In this document: one piece after another, positions 15,296 to 24,672 of the stretch | Position numbering within the stretch: position 1 is the stretch's first letter | How the letters are laid out: each line of letters begins with the position of its first letter | Assembly (NCBI GenBank): GCA_026400375.1 | Contig: JAPLPG010000320.1 | Location: 1-40,500 of the forward strand | Length of the DNA stretch: 40,500 nt | Direction of reading: 5' to 3' | From: Novosphingobium sp. | GTDB taxonomy: Bacteria > Pseudomonadota > Alphaproteobacteria > Sphingomonadales > Sphingomonadaceae | Notes under the pieces: model-generated | Seen by the model: only the letters and a program-made list of their open reading frames with translations | Told to the model about the DNA's origin: nothing | Database searches by the model: none | Made by a program: the position numbers and the translations under genes

Positions 15296-16213
15296 TTACT
15301 CCGGCAGGAAATCCGGCACCGAGAGGTAACGTTCGCCGGTATCGTAGTTGAAGCCCAGCACCCGGCTTCCGGCGGGCAGGCTGGGCAGCTTCTGCGCGAT
15401 GGCTGCCAGCGTTGCGCCCGAAGAGATGCCGACCAGCATCCCTTCCTTGGCCGCGCACTGGCGGGCCATTTCCTTGGCATGGGCGGGATCGACGGTGATC
15501 GCGCCATCGATCGACTGCGTGTGCAGATTGCCGGGGATGAACCCTGCGCCGATACCCTGGATCGGATGCGGGGCAGGCTGCCCGCCAGAGATGACTGGCG
15601 AGAGCGATGGTTCGACCGCATAGGCCTTCATCGAGGGCCAGTGCTTCTTCAGTTCCTCGGCACAGCCGGTGAGGTGGCCACCTGTGCCGACGCCGGTGAT
15701 CATCACGTCGATCGGATCGCTGCCGAAGTCGGCAAGGATTTCCTGCGAGGTCGTGCGGACGTGAACTGCCACGTTGGCGGGATTGTCGAACTGCTGGGGC
15801 ATCCACGCACCGGGGGTCTGTTCGACCAGTTCCCGCGCGCGTTCGATAGCGCCCTTCATGCCTTTTTCGCGCGGGGTAAGGTCGAACGTTGCGCCATAGG
15901 CGAGCATCAGGCGGCGGCGTTCCAGCGACATCGATTCGGGCATGACCAGAACCAGCTTGTAGCCCTTGACGGCGGCGACCATGGCAAGGCCGATGCCGGT
16001 GTTGCCCGATGTGGGTTCGATGATGGTGCCGCCCGGTTGCAGGCTGCCATCGGCTTCGGCAGCCTCGATCATGGCGAGGCCGATCCTGTCCTTGATCGAA
16101 CCGCCGGGATTGGCGCGCTCGCTCTTCACCCATACCTCGTGGTCGGGAAACAGGCGGGACAGGCGAATGTGCGGGGTGTTGCCGATAGTGGCGAGGATGG
16201 AATCCGCTTTCAT
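15296..16213 (-). CDS. cysK: Cysteine synthase A (O-acetylserine sulfhydrylase)
   Basis: PLP enzyme making cysteine from O-acetylserine and sulfide. 305 residues. PLP lysine is Lys41 in NPGGSIKDR; substrate loop [16 protein letters not shown] phosphate loop [12 protein letters not shown]-terminal ISSGATLAA. Strong AAGGAG eight bases before ATG 16213. It lies 39 bp after an MFS transporter and 5 bp before a dienelactone hydrolase, all leftward. CysK and the beta-replacing CysM are close relatives, but the loop sequences favour CysK. Confidence 0.94.
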   Translation of the reverse strand: MKADSILATIGNTPHIRLSRLFPDHEVWVKSERANPGGSIKDRIGLAMIEAAEADGSLQPGGTIIEPTSGNTGIGLAMVAAVKGYKLVLVMPESMSLERRRLMLAYGATFDLTPREKGMKGAIERARELVEQTPGAWMPQQFDNPANVAVHVRTTSQEILADFGSDPIDVMITGVGTGGHLTGCAEELKKHWPSMKAYAVEPSLSPVISGGQPAPHPIQGIGAGFIPGNLHTQSIDGAITVDPAHAKEMARQCAAKEGMLVGISSGATLAAIAQKLPSLPAGSRVLGFNYDTGERYLSVPDFLPE

Positions 16214-16252
16214 TGCGCTTGGCTCCTTATGGTGAAGTCTTCGGGCTGTAGC

Positions 16253-17542
16253 CTAGGACGATCTGTACCGTGCTGCAAAGGTTCGCGCGTTCTTCAGTTC
16301 CGGAAACAGGAAAAACCATGCAGCGGTAATGGCAATCGCCCCGATGCCGCCGAACACCGCTGCGCCCACGGCGCCCAGCAGCGCCGCCGCCACGCCCGAT
16401 TGCATTTCGCCCAGCTCGTTCGACGCCGAAATGGCCAGGCCCGAGATCGAAGACACGCGCCCGCGCACCGCATCGGGCGTGTGCAGCTGGACCAGCGTGT
16501 TGCGGATAAACACGGATACCATATCGCCCGCGCCCACGCCCATCAGCATCGCCAGCGACAGATAGTAGTTGGTGGAAAGTCCGAACCCGATGGTGAACAG
16601 GCCGAACACCACCACCCCCAGCAGCATCTTGTTGCCGACGTTGCTGGCAATCGGACGGCGGGCGAGCACGAATGCCACCAGCGCCGCGCCAAGCCCCGGC
16701 ATCGCGCGCATGATGCCAAGGCCGTTTGCGCCGACCGGCTGACCATCGATCAGCAGGATATCGCGGGCAAAGACCGGCAGCAGCGCCGTGGCGCCGCCCA
16801 TCAGCACGGCAAACAGATCGAGCGTGACGCAGCCCAGCAGGAAGCGGTCGTTCCAGACGAACGACAGGCCTTCGCGCATCTGGCGCAGCGGGTGAACGTT
16901 GCGGTTTGCTTCGGGCGGAGGAATGCGGCGAATGCTGAAGGTGCAGGCGGCGCTGAAGGCAAGCAGCGCGGTCGATGTCCAGTATGGCAGGGAAGGGTGC
17001 CCGGCAAACAGCAGTCCTGCGAGGGCCGGTCCGCCGACAGAGCCGATCTGCCACGCCATCGAATTGATCGCGATGGCCTTGGGCATCAGGGTGGCGGGCA
17101 CCACGTTGGGCGCGATCGAGGACAGGGCAGGGCCGATGAACACGCGGGCCGTGCCGTGCAGTGCGGCAAGGCCGAACAGCAGGGGCAGCGACAGCGCCCC
17201 GGCCCACGTGCACAGCGCCAGGGCGAGCGCGACGACGAGGTCGATGCAGATTGCCAGTGCGGCCACGTTTCGCCGGTCGAACCTGTCGGCGACGAGCCCG
17301 GCCAGCGGAGTCAGCAGGAACAGCGGCAGGAATTGGGCAAGGCCCAGCAGACCGAGCTGGAAAGCCGCCTGCGCGATCGACATGCCATATTGCCCGCGTG
17401 CCACATCATAGAGCTGGTAGCCAAGGATCACGACCATGCCCGACGTGGCCACGACGGAAAAGAACCGCGCGATCCAGAACCTGCGGTAATCGGGAATGGC
17501 GAGTGGGGAGGCAGGTTCGATGATGGTCACGTGGCGGGCCAT
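16253..17542 (-). CDS. MFS transporter (MFS_3 / EntS-like)
   Basis: A 429-residue inner-membrane protein with about 12 hydrophobic helices, beginning M-A-R-H-V-T-I-I-E-P. The MFS signature loop between helices 2 and 3 appears as GLVADRFDRRNVAALA. The family includes the enterobactin exporter EntS and macrolide exporters; the substrate here is unknown. An upstream TTG at 17566 would add eight residues, and ATG 17542 is preferred. It precedes cysK by 39 bp, so export of a cysteine-related or sulfur metabolite is possible, but this rests on position only. Confidence 0.87.
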   Translation of the reverse strand: MARHVTIIEPASPLAIPDYRRFWIARFFSVVATSGMVVILGYQLYDVARGQYGMSIAQAAFQLGLLGLAQFLPLFLLTPLAGLVADRFDRRNVAALAICIDLVVALALALCTWAGALSLPLLFGLAALHGTARVFIGPALSSIAPNVVPATLMPKAIAINSMAWQIGSVGGPALAGLLFAGHPSLPYWTSTALLAFSAACTFSIRRIPPPEANRNVHPLRQMREGLSFVWNDRFLLGCVTLDLFAVLMGGATALLPVFARDILLIDGQPVGANGLGIMRAMPGLGAALVAFVLARRPIASNVGNKMLLGVVVFGLFTIGFGLSTNYYLSLAMLMGVGAGDMVSVFIRNTLVQLHTPDAVRGRVSSISGLAISASNELGEMQSGVAAALLGAVGAAVFGGIGAIAITAAWFFLFPELKNARTFAARYRSS

Positions 17543-17613
17543 GCCACCCCGCTTCACGATTGCCAAGAAAGCAAAAGTTGCGCGGCGATGGAGCCGGTCA
17601 GCGGGGATTCCGG

Positions 17614-17943
17614 TCAGCGGCCCTTCGGGTTGACCTGTAGTGCGCGGATCATCTTGGCAAATTCATCGACGCGAATGATCCGTTCGAACTGGAAGCCCGC
17701 ACGCGTGCCGTCGACCCAAACGATGAACGCTTCGATCCGGCCGATCACCGGCAGGCGCACGGTCAGGCGCTCGCCCCGTCCCAGATCGTCGATCTCGGTC
17801 GCGAGGAAGCCGGTGGTGGAAATGTTCGCCAGATGCAGCATGATGTCGCCGCGCGAACGATGCTCGCCAATCACCGGCAGATTTACCGGATGGCGAGTCG
17901 AACGACGCAGGTCGGTGACTGAAAGCTGTGCTCCGCCGCGCAT
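17614..17943 (-). CDS. PilZ domain protein
   Basis: A 109-residue single-domain protein. PilZ c-di-GMP-binding features are seen: an arginine cluster RRSTRHP at residues 13-19 (RxxxR) and, about 40 residues later, LANISTTGF matching the D/N-x-S-x-x-G motif. GAGGA precedes ATG 17943; the open frame continues upstream to 18069 but without a plausible start. It probably senses cyclic di-GMP and controls motility or exopolysaccharide through a partner not encoded nearby. Monocistronic, leftward, between tyrS and the MFS gene. Confidence 0.83.
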   Translation of the reverse strand: MRGGAQLSVTDLRRSTRHPVNLPVIGEHRSRGDIMLHLANISTTGFLATEIDDLGRGERLTVRLPVIGRIEAFIVWVDGTRAGFQFERIIRVDEFAKMIRALQVNPKGR

Positions 17944-18119
17944 CGTTCCTCTTTCGCGTTTGCGTGACCCTGTCGGGCAGTGCGAAGGGATGTACATCCA
18001 AAATGGCGAACAATTCGTAAAGCTTGTGGCAAGTCCTTGCCGGAATCGGCACGGATTTGCCGTTAGCACGTTGGAAAGTTTGATTCGTGCGACGGACCGA
18101 GCGCGCAGTGCGCCGGGTT

Positions 18120-19349
18120 TCAGGCCCGACGCAGGATGCCGTGCTTCTTTTTACCCGATGAAACGCGAATTTCCTGATCTGTCAGCGTGATACGGTGCGA
18201 ATCATCGGTCACGGCAGTGCCATCGATTCGCGCGCCGCCACCTGCAACCAGCCGCTTTGCCTCACCGCGGCTGGCGGCAAAGCCCAGTCCGACCAGAACA
18301 TCGACGATGCCGATGCTGTCCTCGGCAATCTCCAGAGTGGGGAGATCCTGGCCCACCCCGCCGCCGGCAAAGGTTGCTGCCGCGGTAGCCTCTGCCGCCT
18401 GCGCCGCTGCATCGCCGCGCACCAGCCTTGTCACCTCGTTGGCCAGGACGATCTTGGCGGAGTTGATCTCGCTGCCCTGCAGTGCTTCGAGCCGCGCGAT
18501 CTCTTCCAGTGGCAGGTCGGTGAACAGGCGCAGGAACCTGCCGACGTCGCGGTCATCGGCGTTGCGCCAATATTGCCAGAAGTCCCAGGCGGGCAGGGCA
18601 TCTTCGTTAAGCCAGACGGCGCCGTTCATGGTCTTGCCCATCTTGCCGCCATCGGCTGTGGTCAGCAGCGGGGTGGTGACGCCGAACACTTCCTTGCCGT
18701 CCATGCGGCGCGTCAGTTCGATGCCGTTGACGATGTTGCCCCACTGGTCCGACCCGCCCATCTGCAAGCGGCAATCATAGCGCTGCGAGAGTTCGCGGAA
18801 GTCGTAGGCTTGCAGGATCATGTAGTTGAATTCGAGGAAGGAAAGCGATTGCTCCCGGTCCAGCCGCTGCTTTACCGAATCGAAGCTGAGCATGCGGTTG
18901 ACCGAGAAATGCTGCCCCACTTCGCGCAGGAACGGGATGTATTCGAGCTTGTCGAGCCATTCCGAATTATCGACCATGATCGCATCGCTGGGGCCATCGC
19001 CGAAGGTCAGGAAGCGTTCAAACACGGTCTTGATCGAGGCGACGTTCTGCGCGATCAGATCGTTTGTCAGCAGCTTGCGCGCCTCGTCCGTGAAGCTGGG
19101 ATCGCCGATCTTGCCTGTGCCGCCGCCCATGACCACGATCGGCTTGTGCCCTGCCTGCTGCAAGCGGCGCAGCAACATGATCTGGACCATCGAGCCGACG
19201 TGAAGCGATGGCGCGGTGGGATCGAAGCCGATATAGCCGGGGACGATCTGCCTTGCCGCCAGCGCATCGAGAGCGCCCGCGTCAGTCATCTGATGGATAT
19301 AGCCCCGCTCGGACAGCAGGCGCAGCAAGGAAGAGGTATATTCGGTCAT
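18120..19349 (-). CDS. tyrS: Tyrosyl-tRNA synthetase
   Basis: Class I synthetase charging tRNA-Tyr, 409 residues from ATG 19349 (M-T-E-Y-T-S-S-L-L). The HIGH-type motif is [10 protein letters not shown] (His50), the KMSKS-type motif is KMGKT, and the tyrosine pocket region LQAYDFREL and GGSDQWGNI are conserved. The C-terminus is an S4 RNA-binding domain ([17 protein letters not shown]). An in-frame GTG at 19358 is an alternative start. Divergent from the DOMON-like gene at 19398, so the 48 bp between them holds both promoters. Confidence 0.96.
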   Translation of the reverse strand: MTEYTSSLLRLLSERGYIHQMTDAGALDALAARQIVPGYIGFDPTAPSLHVGSMVQIMLLRRLQQAGHKPIVVMGGGTGKIGDPSFTDEARKLLTNDLIAQNVASIKTVFERFLTFGDGPSDAIMVDNSEWLDKLEYIPFLREVGQHFSVNRMLSFDSVKQRLDREQSLSFLEFNYMILQAYDFRELSQRYDCRLQMGGSDQWGNIVNGIELTRRMDGKEVFGVTTPLLTTADGGKMGKTMNGAVWLNEDALPAWDFWQYWRNADDRDVGRFLRLFTDLPLEEIARLEALQGSEINSAKIVLANEVTRLVRGDAAAQAAEATAAATFAGGGVGQDLPTLEIAEDSIGIVDVLVGLGFAASRGEAKRLVAGGGARIDGTAVTDDSHRITLTDQEIRVSSGKKKHGILRRA

Positions 19350-19397
19350 CTCGGCCACTCACAATCGGGATGGCGCGCCTAGCACGGAGTTGCGCAG

Positions 19398-19940
19398 ATG
19401 GGAACGTTTGAGCTTTTGCCCCATTTGGCGAGGCCGCCCCGGGCCGTGAGCAAGGTGGAAGCGCGGGTCACCAGTTTCGATGCGCGCTGGATGACGCTGC
19501 GCTGGCGGGTAGAGGGCGCAAGTGCGCTGCTCGTGCCGTTGTTTGCAGGTTCGCGCCGGGCCGATGGGTTGTGGCAGGCAACGTGCTTTGAACTGTTTCT
19601 GAAACCCGAAGGGGGCGAGGCTTATGCCGAGTTCAATTTCTCGCCCTCGCAGAACTGGGCGGCCTATGATTTTTCGGGATATCGCGAGGGCATGGCAGAG
19701 CGGACGATGCCGCGCCATCCGGTCTGCACGCCGCGCCGGGGGCAGTCGGTGCTGATCTTCGACGTGGCCTTGCCCACCGCGGCGCTGCCGGCCTTGCCTG
19801 CGGCCCTTGGCTTGACGGCCGTCATCGAGGAGGAGGGCGGCGTGACATCGTTCTGGGCGATGGCGCACCGGGAGGATCGGCCCGACTTTCATCACGAGTC
19901 TTGCTTCGCCGCCTCGCTTGCGGCACCGCATCGGCCATGA
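19398..19940 (+). CDS. DOMON-like domain protein
   Basis: A 180-residue beta-rich protein without a signal peptide or membrane helix. The middle carries the features of DOMON-like domains: LWQATCFELFLKPEGGEAYA, FNFSPSQNWAAYDFSGYREG. DOMON-type folds bind haem or sugars. In sphingomonads this gene is commonly found beside DUF1343, and here its last four bases (ATGA) overlap the DUF1343 start, so the two are translationally coupled. No enzymatic function is known to me; a joint role in sugar or muropeptide handling is an inference. Confidence 0.75.
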   Translation: MGTFELLPHLARPPRAVSKVEARVTSFDARWMTLRWRVEGASALLVPLFAGSRRADGLWQATCFELFLKPEGGEAYAEFNFSPSQNWAAYDFSGYREGMAERTMPRHPVCTPRRGQSVLIFDVALPTAALPALPAALGLTAVIEEEGGVTSFWAMAHREDRPDFHHESCFAASLAAPHRP

Positions 19941-21136
19941 AATTCGGTATCGACCGGCTGCTGGCCGACCCCGCCCTGAGGAAACCACTTGAAGGCAAGC
20001 GCATCGCGCTGGTCGCACATCCGGCTTCGGTGACCGAAAACCTGGTTCATTCGCTCGATGCGCTGATGGCCGCCGGGCTGAATCTGACGTCCGCCTTCGG
20101 GCCGCAGCACGGGCTGAAGGGCGACAAGCAGGACAACATGGCCGAGACGGCCGATGAGCTTGACCCGACATACGGCATTCCGGTCTTCAGCCTTTACGGC
20201 GAAGTGCGCCGCCCGACCGGGCGGATGATGGACAGCGCCGATGTGTTCCTGTTCGATCTGCAGGATCTGGGATGCCGCATCTACACGTTCGTGACCACGC
20301 TGCTCTACCTGCTCGAAGCGGCGAGCGGGACGGGCAAGGCGGTCTGGGTGCTCGACCGGCCCAATCCCGCCGGGCGGCCGGTGGAAGGCATCACGCTCCT
20401 GCCGGGCTGGGAAAGCTTCGTCGGCGCAGGGCCGATGCCGATGCGCCATGGCATGACGCTGGGCGAGATGGGCCACTGGTTCGTGGACCACTTCAAGCTC
20501 GACGTGGATTACCGCGTGATCACGATGGAGGGCTGGGCGCCGGAGCAGGGGCCGGGCTTCGGTTGGCCGGACAGCCGCATCTGGATCAACCCTTCGCCCA
20601 ATGCCGCCAGCCTCAACATGGCGCGGGCCTATGCGGGCACGGTGATGATCGAGGGTGCGACGGTTTCCGAAGGGCGCGGGACAACGCGGCCGCTCGAGGT
20701 GCTGTTCGGCGCGCCCGATGTCGATGCAGGTGCCGTCCTGCGCACGATGCAGCAACTGGCGCCGCAGTGGATGCAGGGCGCTGCGATCCGCGAATGCTGG
20801 TTCGAACCCACGTTCCACAAGCATGCGGGCACGCTGTGCAACGCGCTGATGATTCACGCCGATGGCCGGTTCTACGATCATGCCGCGTTCCGGCCATGGC
20901 GGCTGCAGGCGCTGGCGTTCAAGGCGATCCGGACGGTCTATCCCGACTACCCGCTGTGGCGCGATTTTCCGTACGAATATGTGTTCGACAAGCTGGCGAT
21001 CGATGTGATCAACGGCGGACCGGCCCTGCGGACGTGGGTCGACGATCCGGCGTCAACGCCCGACGATCTGGACGCCGTGGCGGCACCGGACGAAGCGGCC
21101 TGGATCGCCGAACGGCGGCGCTTCCTGCTTTACTGA
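19937..21136 (+). CDS. DUF1343 protein, NamZ-like exo-beta-N-acetylmuramidase
   Basis: A 399-residue protein of the family founded by B. subtilis and Tannerella NamZ, glycosidases removing terminal N-acetylmuramic acid from peptidoglycan fragments. Conserved blocks: FGPQHGLKGDKQDNM, FSLYGEVRRPT, FDLQDLGCRIYTF, VLDRPNPAGRPVEG, EGATVSEGRGTTRPLEV, FEPTFHKHAGTLCN. Start ATG 19937 (M-K-F-G-I-D-R-L) overlaps the DOMON-like gene by four bases. Unlike the characterised secreted members, no signal peptide is seen, so a cytoplasmic recycling role is possible. The stop overlaps the convergent AI-2E permease by seven bases. Confidence 0.87.
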   Translation: MKFGIDRLLADPALRKPLEGKRIALVAHPASVTENLVHSLDALMAAGLNLTSAFGPQHGLKGDKQDNMAETADELDPTYGIPVFSLYGEVRRPTGRMMDSADVFLFDLQDLGCRIYTFVTTLLYLLEAASGTGKAVWVLDRPNPAGRPVEGITLLPGWESFVGAGPMPMRHGMTLGEMGHWFVDHFKLDVDYRVITMEGWAPEQGPGFGWPDSRIWINPSPNAASLNMARAYAGTVMIEGATVSEGRGTTRPLEVLFGAPDVDAGAVLRTMQQLAPQWMQGAAIRECWFEPTFHKHAGTLCNALMIHADGRFYDHAAFRPWRLQALAFKAIRTVYPDYPLWRDFPYEYVFDKLAIDVINGGPALRTWVDDPASTPDDLDAVAAPDEAAWIAERRRFLLY

Positions 21137-22215
21137 CCGTCCGCTGGCGCAGGGTCGCTGCTCTCGCCCAGGCGTTGTTCAGTCAGGACCTGCCAGCTGG
21201 CCATGAACAGCGCCCCTGCCAGTGGGCCAACCACGATGCCGCTGAGGCCGAGCAGTTCGATCCCGCCGAGAGCGGTTACCAGCACCAGCCAATCGGGAAT
21301 GCCCGCATCGCGGCCAACCAGGATCGGTCGCAGGATGTTGTCGATCAGGCCGATCACGAACACGCCCGAGCCGATGACCACCGCGCCCTGCCAAAAGGCG
21401 CCGGTGGCAAAGAGGTAGATGGCCACCGGGCCCCAGATGATTGCCGGGCCGATGGCCGGCAGCAGCGCGCCGACCGCCATCAGCATCCCCCACAGCATGG
21501 CTGCGGGAAGGCCGACGATCGAAAAGGTGATCGCTCCCAGTGCGCCCTGGACCAGCGCGACCAGTCCGGACCCCTTGATGGTGGCGCGCACGACATTGAC
21601 GAAGACCGCGCCCAGGCGTTCGGCAATCGACAGTTCCAGGGGCAGCGCGACGAGGACCTTGCGGCCAAGCGTCTGACCATCGCGCAGCAGAAAGAACGTG
21701 ACATAGAGCGAGACGCCAAAGGCCAGCAGGAAAGCCGCCGCGTTCGCGCCGATCGCCAGCGCGCGCTGCGTCAGCATGCTGGCGCTGTTGCTCAGCGCTT
21801 CGGACAGGCGCAGCTGCACCCGTTCGAACGTGCCCAGTCCGGCCCTGCTCAGCAGGGTTTGCAGCCGATCGGGCAAGGCATCGTGCACCTGCCTGAAATA
21901 CTGCGCGAAATTGATCTCTCCGCTGCGCAATTGCAGGAACACACCGCTGGCCTGATCGACGACAAGGCTGGTGACGATCATCGCCGGCATGATGAAGGCC
22001 ACTGTGATGATCAGCAGCGTCATAGTCGCGGCGGTATTCGGGCTATCGGGCCAGAGCGTGAGGATCCAGCGATAGAGGGGCTGGAACAGAATGGCGGCCA
22101 GCACCGCCCACAACAGCGCAATGGCAAATTCGGATACCACCAGCGCGAGGCCAATAGTGACCACGGCAAGGAGCAGGATCAGGCCTCCGTTCTCCACGCG
22201 TTGTCTGTCGATCAT
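21130..22215 (-). CDS. AI-2E family transporter / PerM-type permease
   Basis: A 361-residue membrane protein of the PF01594 family (TqsA, PerM, YdiK). Two N-terminal helices (residues about 10-50, with the characteristic LLWAVLAAILFQPLYRWI), one near 65-85, a soluble middle (85-150) and a cluster of C-terminal helices with AIGPAIIWGPVAIYLFATG and the family-typical LIDNILRPILVGRD near residue 285. Members include autoinducer-2 exporters, Na+/H+ antiporters and proteins of unknown function; the substrate cannot be told. Leftward, convergent with the DUF1343 gene. Confidence 0.88.
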   Translation of the reverse strand: MIDRQRVENGGLILLLAVVTIGLALVVSEFAIALLWAVLAAILFQPLYRWILTLWPDSPNTAATMTLLIITVAFIMPAMIVTSLVVDQASGVFLQLRSGEINFAQYFRQVHDALPDRLQTLLSRAGLGTFERVQLRLSEALSNSASMLTQRALAIGANAAAFLLAFGVSLYVTFFLLRDGQTLGRKVLVALPLELSIAERLGAVFVNVVRATIKGSGLVALVQGALGAITFSIVGLPAAMLWGMLMAVGALLPAIGPAIIWGPVAIYLFATGAFWQGAVVIGSGVFVIGLIDNILRPILVGRDAGIPDWLVLVTALGGIELLGLSGIVVGPLAGALFMASWQVLTEQRLGESSDPAPADGQ

Positions 22216-22370
22216 GATTCCCTCGCCTGCAGGACTGGATGTCCCGATGCCTTGACGCGCTTACTAGGCACGGCAAGGAGCCGCGTAAATCCGCAAGGCC
22301 GGGTTTTGATCCTGACGACTGCGCGAATTCTTGAGAACCTGACAACTCTGCGGTCGGCCAGGCCGGCGGC

Positions 22371-23552
22371 CTAGTGCTTCTTGCGGGTCAGTTCGCGCAT
22401 CGCGCCGTCGAGCCCTTCGAGAGTGAGGGGATACATGCTGCCGCCGATCAGGTCCTTGATCATCTTGGTCGACTGCGAATAGCTCCACTGCTTTTCGGGC
22501 ACCGGGTTGAGCCAGACCGTGGCAGGATAGGTCTGGGCCACGCGGTGCATCCAGACGGCGCCAGCCTCTTCGTTGAAATGCTCGACACTGCCGCCGGGGT
22601 GGCTGATCTCATAGGGGCTCATCGATGCATCGCCGACGAAAACCACTTTGTAATCATGGCCGAATTTGTGCAGGATGTCCCACGTCCTGGTGCGATCCGA
22701 CCAGCGGCGCTTGTTGTCCTTCCACACGCCTTCATACAGGCAATTGTGGAAGTAGTAGAACTCCATGTTCTTGAATTCGGCGGTGGCGGCGCTGAACAGT
22801 TCCTCGACCAGCTTGATGAACGGGTCCATCGATCCGCCCACGTCGAGAAACAGCAGCAGTTTGACGGCGTTGCGCTTTTCGGCACGCATCTTGATGTCGA
22901 GCCAGCCCTGCCGCGCGGTGCCTTCGATGGTGCCTTCGAGATCCAGTTCGTCGGCCGCGCCTTCACGGGCGAAGCGGCGCAGGCGGCGCAGGGCGATCTT
23001 GATGTTGCGGGTGCCAAGTTCCCTGGTGTTGTCGAGGTTGGCAAACTCGCGCTTTTCCAAGACCTTTATCGCGCGTCCGTGCCTGCTCTCGCCACCGATG
23101 CGCACGCCTTCGGGATTGTAGCCTGAATTGCCGAACGGGCTGGTGCCGCCCGTGCCGATCCACTTGTTGCCGCCCTGATGGCGCTTTTCCTGCTCCTCGA
23201 GGCGCTTTTTCAGCGTCTCCATGATCTCGTCCCAGTTGCCCAGGGCCTTGATCTTCTCCATTTCCTCTTCGGACAGGAATTTCTCTGCCACGGCCTTCAG
23301 CCAGTCTTCGGGGATATCGACCGGGCGCTGGCCATAGTCGGTCAGCAGGCCCTTGAAGACCTTGTTGAACACCTGGTCGAACCGGTCGAGCAGGCCTTCG
23401 TCCTTCACGAAAGTGGCGCGCGACAGATAATAGAACGCCTCGGGCGTCTGTTCGATCACGTCCTTTTCCAGCGCTTCGAGCAGAACGAGATGTTCCTTGA
23501 AGCTGGCCGGAATGCCTGCGGCGCGCAATTCGTCGACAAAGTTGAAAAACAC
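22371..23552 (-). CDS. VWA domain protein, CoxE-like
   Basis: A 393-residue soluble protein with a C-terminal von Willebrand A domain whose MIDAS begins LLLFLDVGGSMDP. The N-terminal helical part starts F-F-N-F-V-D-E-L-R-A-A-G-I-P, typical of CoxE-like proteins. The start is GTG 23552, preceded by AAGGAG. Such proteins partner MoxR AAA ATPases to remodel or load metal cofactors into target enzymes, as CoxD/CoxE do for CO dehydrogenase; targets in sphingomonads are unknown. Here the MoxR gene lies 2.5 kb to the right, also leftward, with an L,D-transpeptidase, GFA and GST genes between. Confidence 0.86.
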   Translation of the reverse strand: MFFNFVDELRAAGIPASFKEHLVLLEALEKDVIEQTPEAFYYLSRATFVKDEGLLDRFDQVFNKVFKGLLTDYGQRPVDIPEDWLKAVAEKFLSEEEMEKIKALGNWDEIMETLKKRLEEQEKRHQGGNKWIGTGGTSPFGNSGYNPEGVRIGGESRHGRAIKVLEKREFANLDNTRELGTRNIKIALRRLRRFAREGAADELDLEGTIEGTARQGWLDIKMRAEKRNAVKLLLFLDVGGSMDPFIKLVEELFSAATAEFKNMEFYYFHNCLYEGVWKDNKRRWSDRTRTWDILHKFGHDYKVVFVGDASMSPYEISHPGGSVEHFNEEAGAVWMHRVAQTYPATVWLNPVPEKQWSYSQSTKMIKDLIGGSMYPLTLEGLDGAMRELTRKKH

Positions 23553-23569
23553 GTGTGGCCGCTCCTTTG

Positions 23570-23587
23570 GCTTAACCGGATGATTAA
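23570..23587 (+). promoter_or_regulatory. GCTTAACC-N4-GATTAA motif upstream of the vwa gene
   Basis: An 18-bp motif, also readable as TTAA-N8-TTAA, lying immediately upstream of the vwa ribosome binding site, 17 bp from the GTG. All 14 fixed bases recur upstream of moxR in the opposite orientation relative to the gene. It resembles, with one extra base of spacing, the CtrA box TTAA-N7-TTAA. Confidence 0.5.
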
Positions 23588-23686
23588 GCGCACAAAGCGC
23601 CGACGGCAAGACCTGTCGCGCCCGCCAAGGTGTGCCCTTTACGGCCAATACGGGCAAAAAATCGGTTGAGCGCGCGCGGCAGAGGG

Positions 23687-23710
23687 TTAATCCCTGTTAA
23701 ACGTGGTTAA
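23687..23710 (+). promoter_or_regulatory. Three TTAA boxes at exact 10-bp spacing before the L,D-transpeptidase gene
   Basis: TTAA at 23687, 23697 and 23707, in GTTAATCCCTGTTAAACG and GTGGTTAAGG, ends 14 bp before ATG 23724. TTAA is rare in DNA of this GC content, so the phased cluster suggests a response-regulator site on one helical face. CtrA is a candidate although its consensus spacing is 11. Confidence 0.4.
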
Positions 23711-23723
23711 GGGGCTGTTTACC

Positions 23724-24671
23724 ATGAATCGGTTTGCCGGGGCGCTTGGCGCGGGCGCAGTGCTGCTTGTCGGAGCCATTGCGATGATCTCGGGCGCCTT
23801 GCCATTTGGCCGGGCCGAGCCGGCGCAGGCGCAGGCAGTGATCCCTGCCGGGGCGCCGATGGAGCCACTGGCCGCCCCGATTCCGAAGCCCGTCAGCCCG
23901 CCACCGGTTGCCGATGTCCTGCAATCGGGCGTGCTGATCGTGGTCAGCAAGCCGACGCAGCAGATGCACGTGTTCAAGGATGGCGCGCTTTGGGCCACTT
24001 CGCCGGTCTCCACCGGCAAGCGCGGGCACGGGACGCCTGCGGGCGTATTTCCGATCCTGCAGAAGCGGGTGCAGCACCGGTCCAATATCTACAGCAACGC
24101 GCCGATGCCGTACATGCAACGGCTGACCTGGCGCGGCATTGCCATTCATGCCGGGCACCTGCCGGGCTATCCCGCCTCGCACGGCTGCATCCGGCTGCCC
24201 TATGGCTTTGCCCGATCCCTGTTCGCGCTGACCCGTGCCGACGCAACGACGGTGGTGGTGACGAACGAGGCGGTGCGATCGGACACCGCAATCACCCTGG
24301 CGCTGAACATGCAGGCGCCGCGCCCTTCGGTGCCGGGCGTGTCGAGGCCTGCCCCGGCCGCCCTTGCGGCAGCGTCCATGCCGCCGCAACACATTGTGCC
24401 GCAACCCGTGGCGCCGCAGCCCCTGCTGCCGCAGCCGGGCGGGCCGGGACAGACGATCCAGCTAGCTGCAGCGCTGAGCGCGGCAGAGGCGGAGGGCCAT
24501 TGGCAGAACCTGGTATCGCTCCACCCCGAACTGGCAAGCTTCCGCAAGTCGGTCGTTCCGGCGATAGTCGGATCGCGGCAGTATTTCCGCCTGCGCGCAA
24601 GCGCACCGGGGGCACATGCCTATTGCGCCACGCTGAAGCGCGCGGGCGAGGATTGCTTCCGGGTAAGCTGA
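23724..24671 (+). CDS. L,D-transpeptidase, YkuD domain
   Basis: A 315-residue exported protein. The N-terminus is a signal peptide or membrane anchor (residues about 5-27) with AQAQA beyond it. The YkuD domain spans about residues 70-190, starting VLIVVSKPTQQMHVFKDG, with the catalytic HAGHLPGYPASHGCIRLP (Cys in SHGC). Such enzymes make 3-3 peptidoglycan cross-links or attach proteins to the wall. The C-terminal 120 residues are Pro/Ala-rich with PQPVAPQPLLPQPGGP, then an unassigned segment. ATG 23724 is chosen over GTG 23703 because AAGGGG sits between them at RBS distance. Confidence 0.88.
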   Translation: MNRFAGALGAGAVLLVGAIAMISGALPFGRAEPAQAQAVIPAGAPMEPLAAPIPKPVSPPPVADVLQSGVLIVVSKPTQQMHVFKDGALWATSPVSTGKRGHGTPAGVFPILQKRVQHRSNIYSNAPMPYMQRLTWRGIAIHAGHLPGYPASHGCIRLPYGFARSLFALTRADATTVVVTNEAVRSDTAITLALNMQAPRPSVPGVSRPAPAALAAASMPPQHIVPQPVAPQPLLPQPGGPGQTIQLAAALSAAEAEGHWQNLVSLHPELASFRKSVVPAIVGSRQYFRLRASAPGAHAYCATLKRAGEDCFRVS

Positions 24672-24672
24672 G

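Noticed and set aside
15479..18190. A 903-codon rightward open frame
   Set aside because: It lies antisense to cysK, the MFS gene and the PilZ gene; composition is R/H/G/A-rich as expected of antisense frames in GC-rich DNA.
20272..22374. A 700-codon rightward open frame
   Set aside because: Overlaps the DUF1343 gene out of frame and then runs antisense to the AI-2E permease; Gln/Asp/His-rich shadow sequence.
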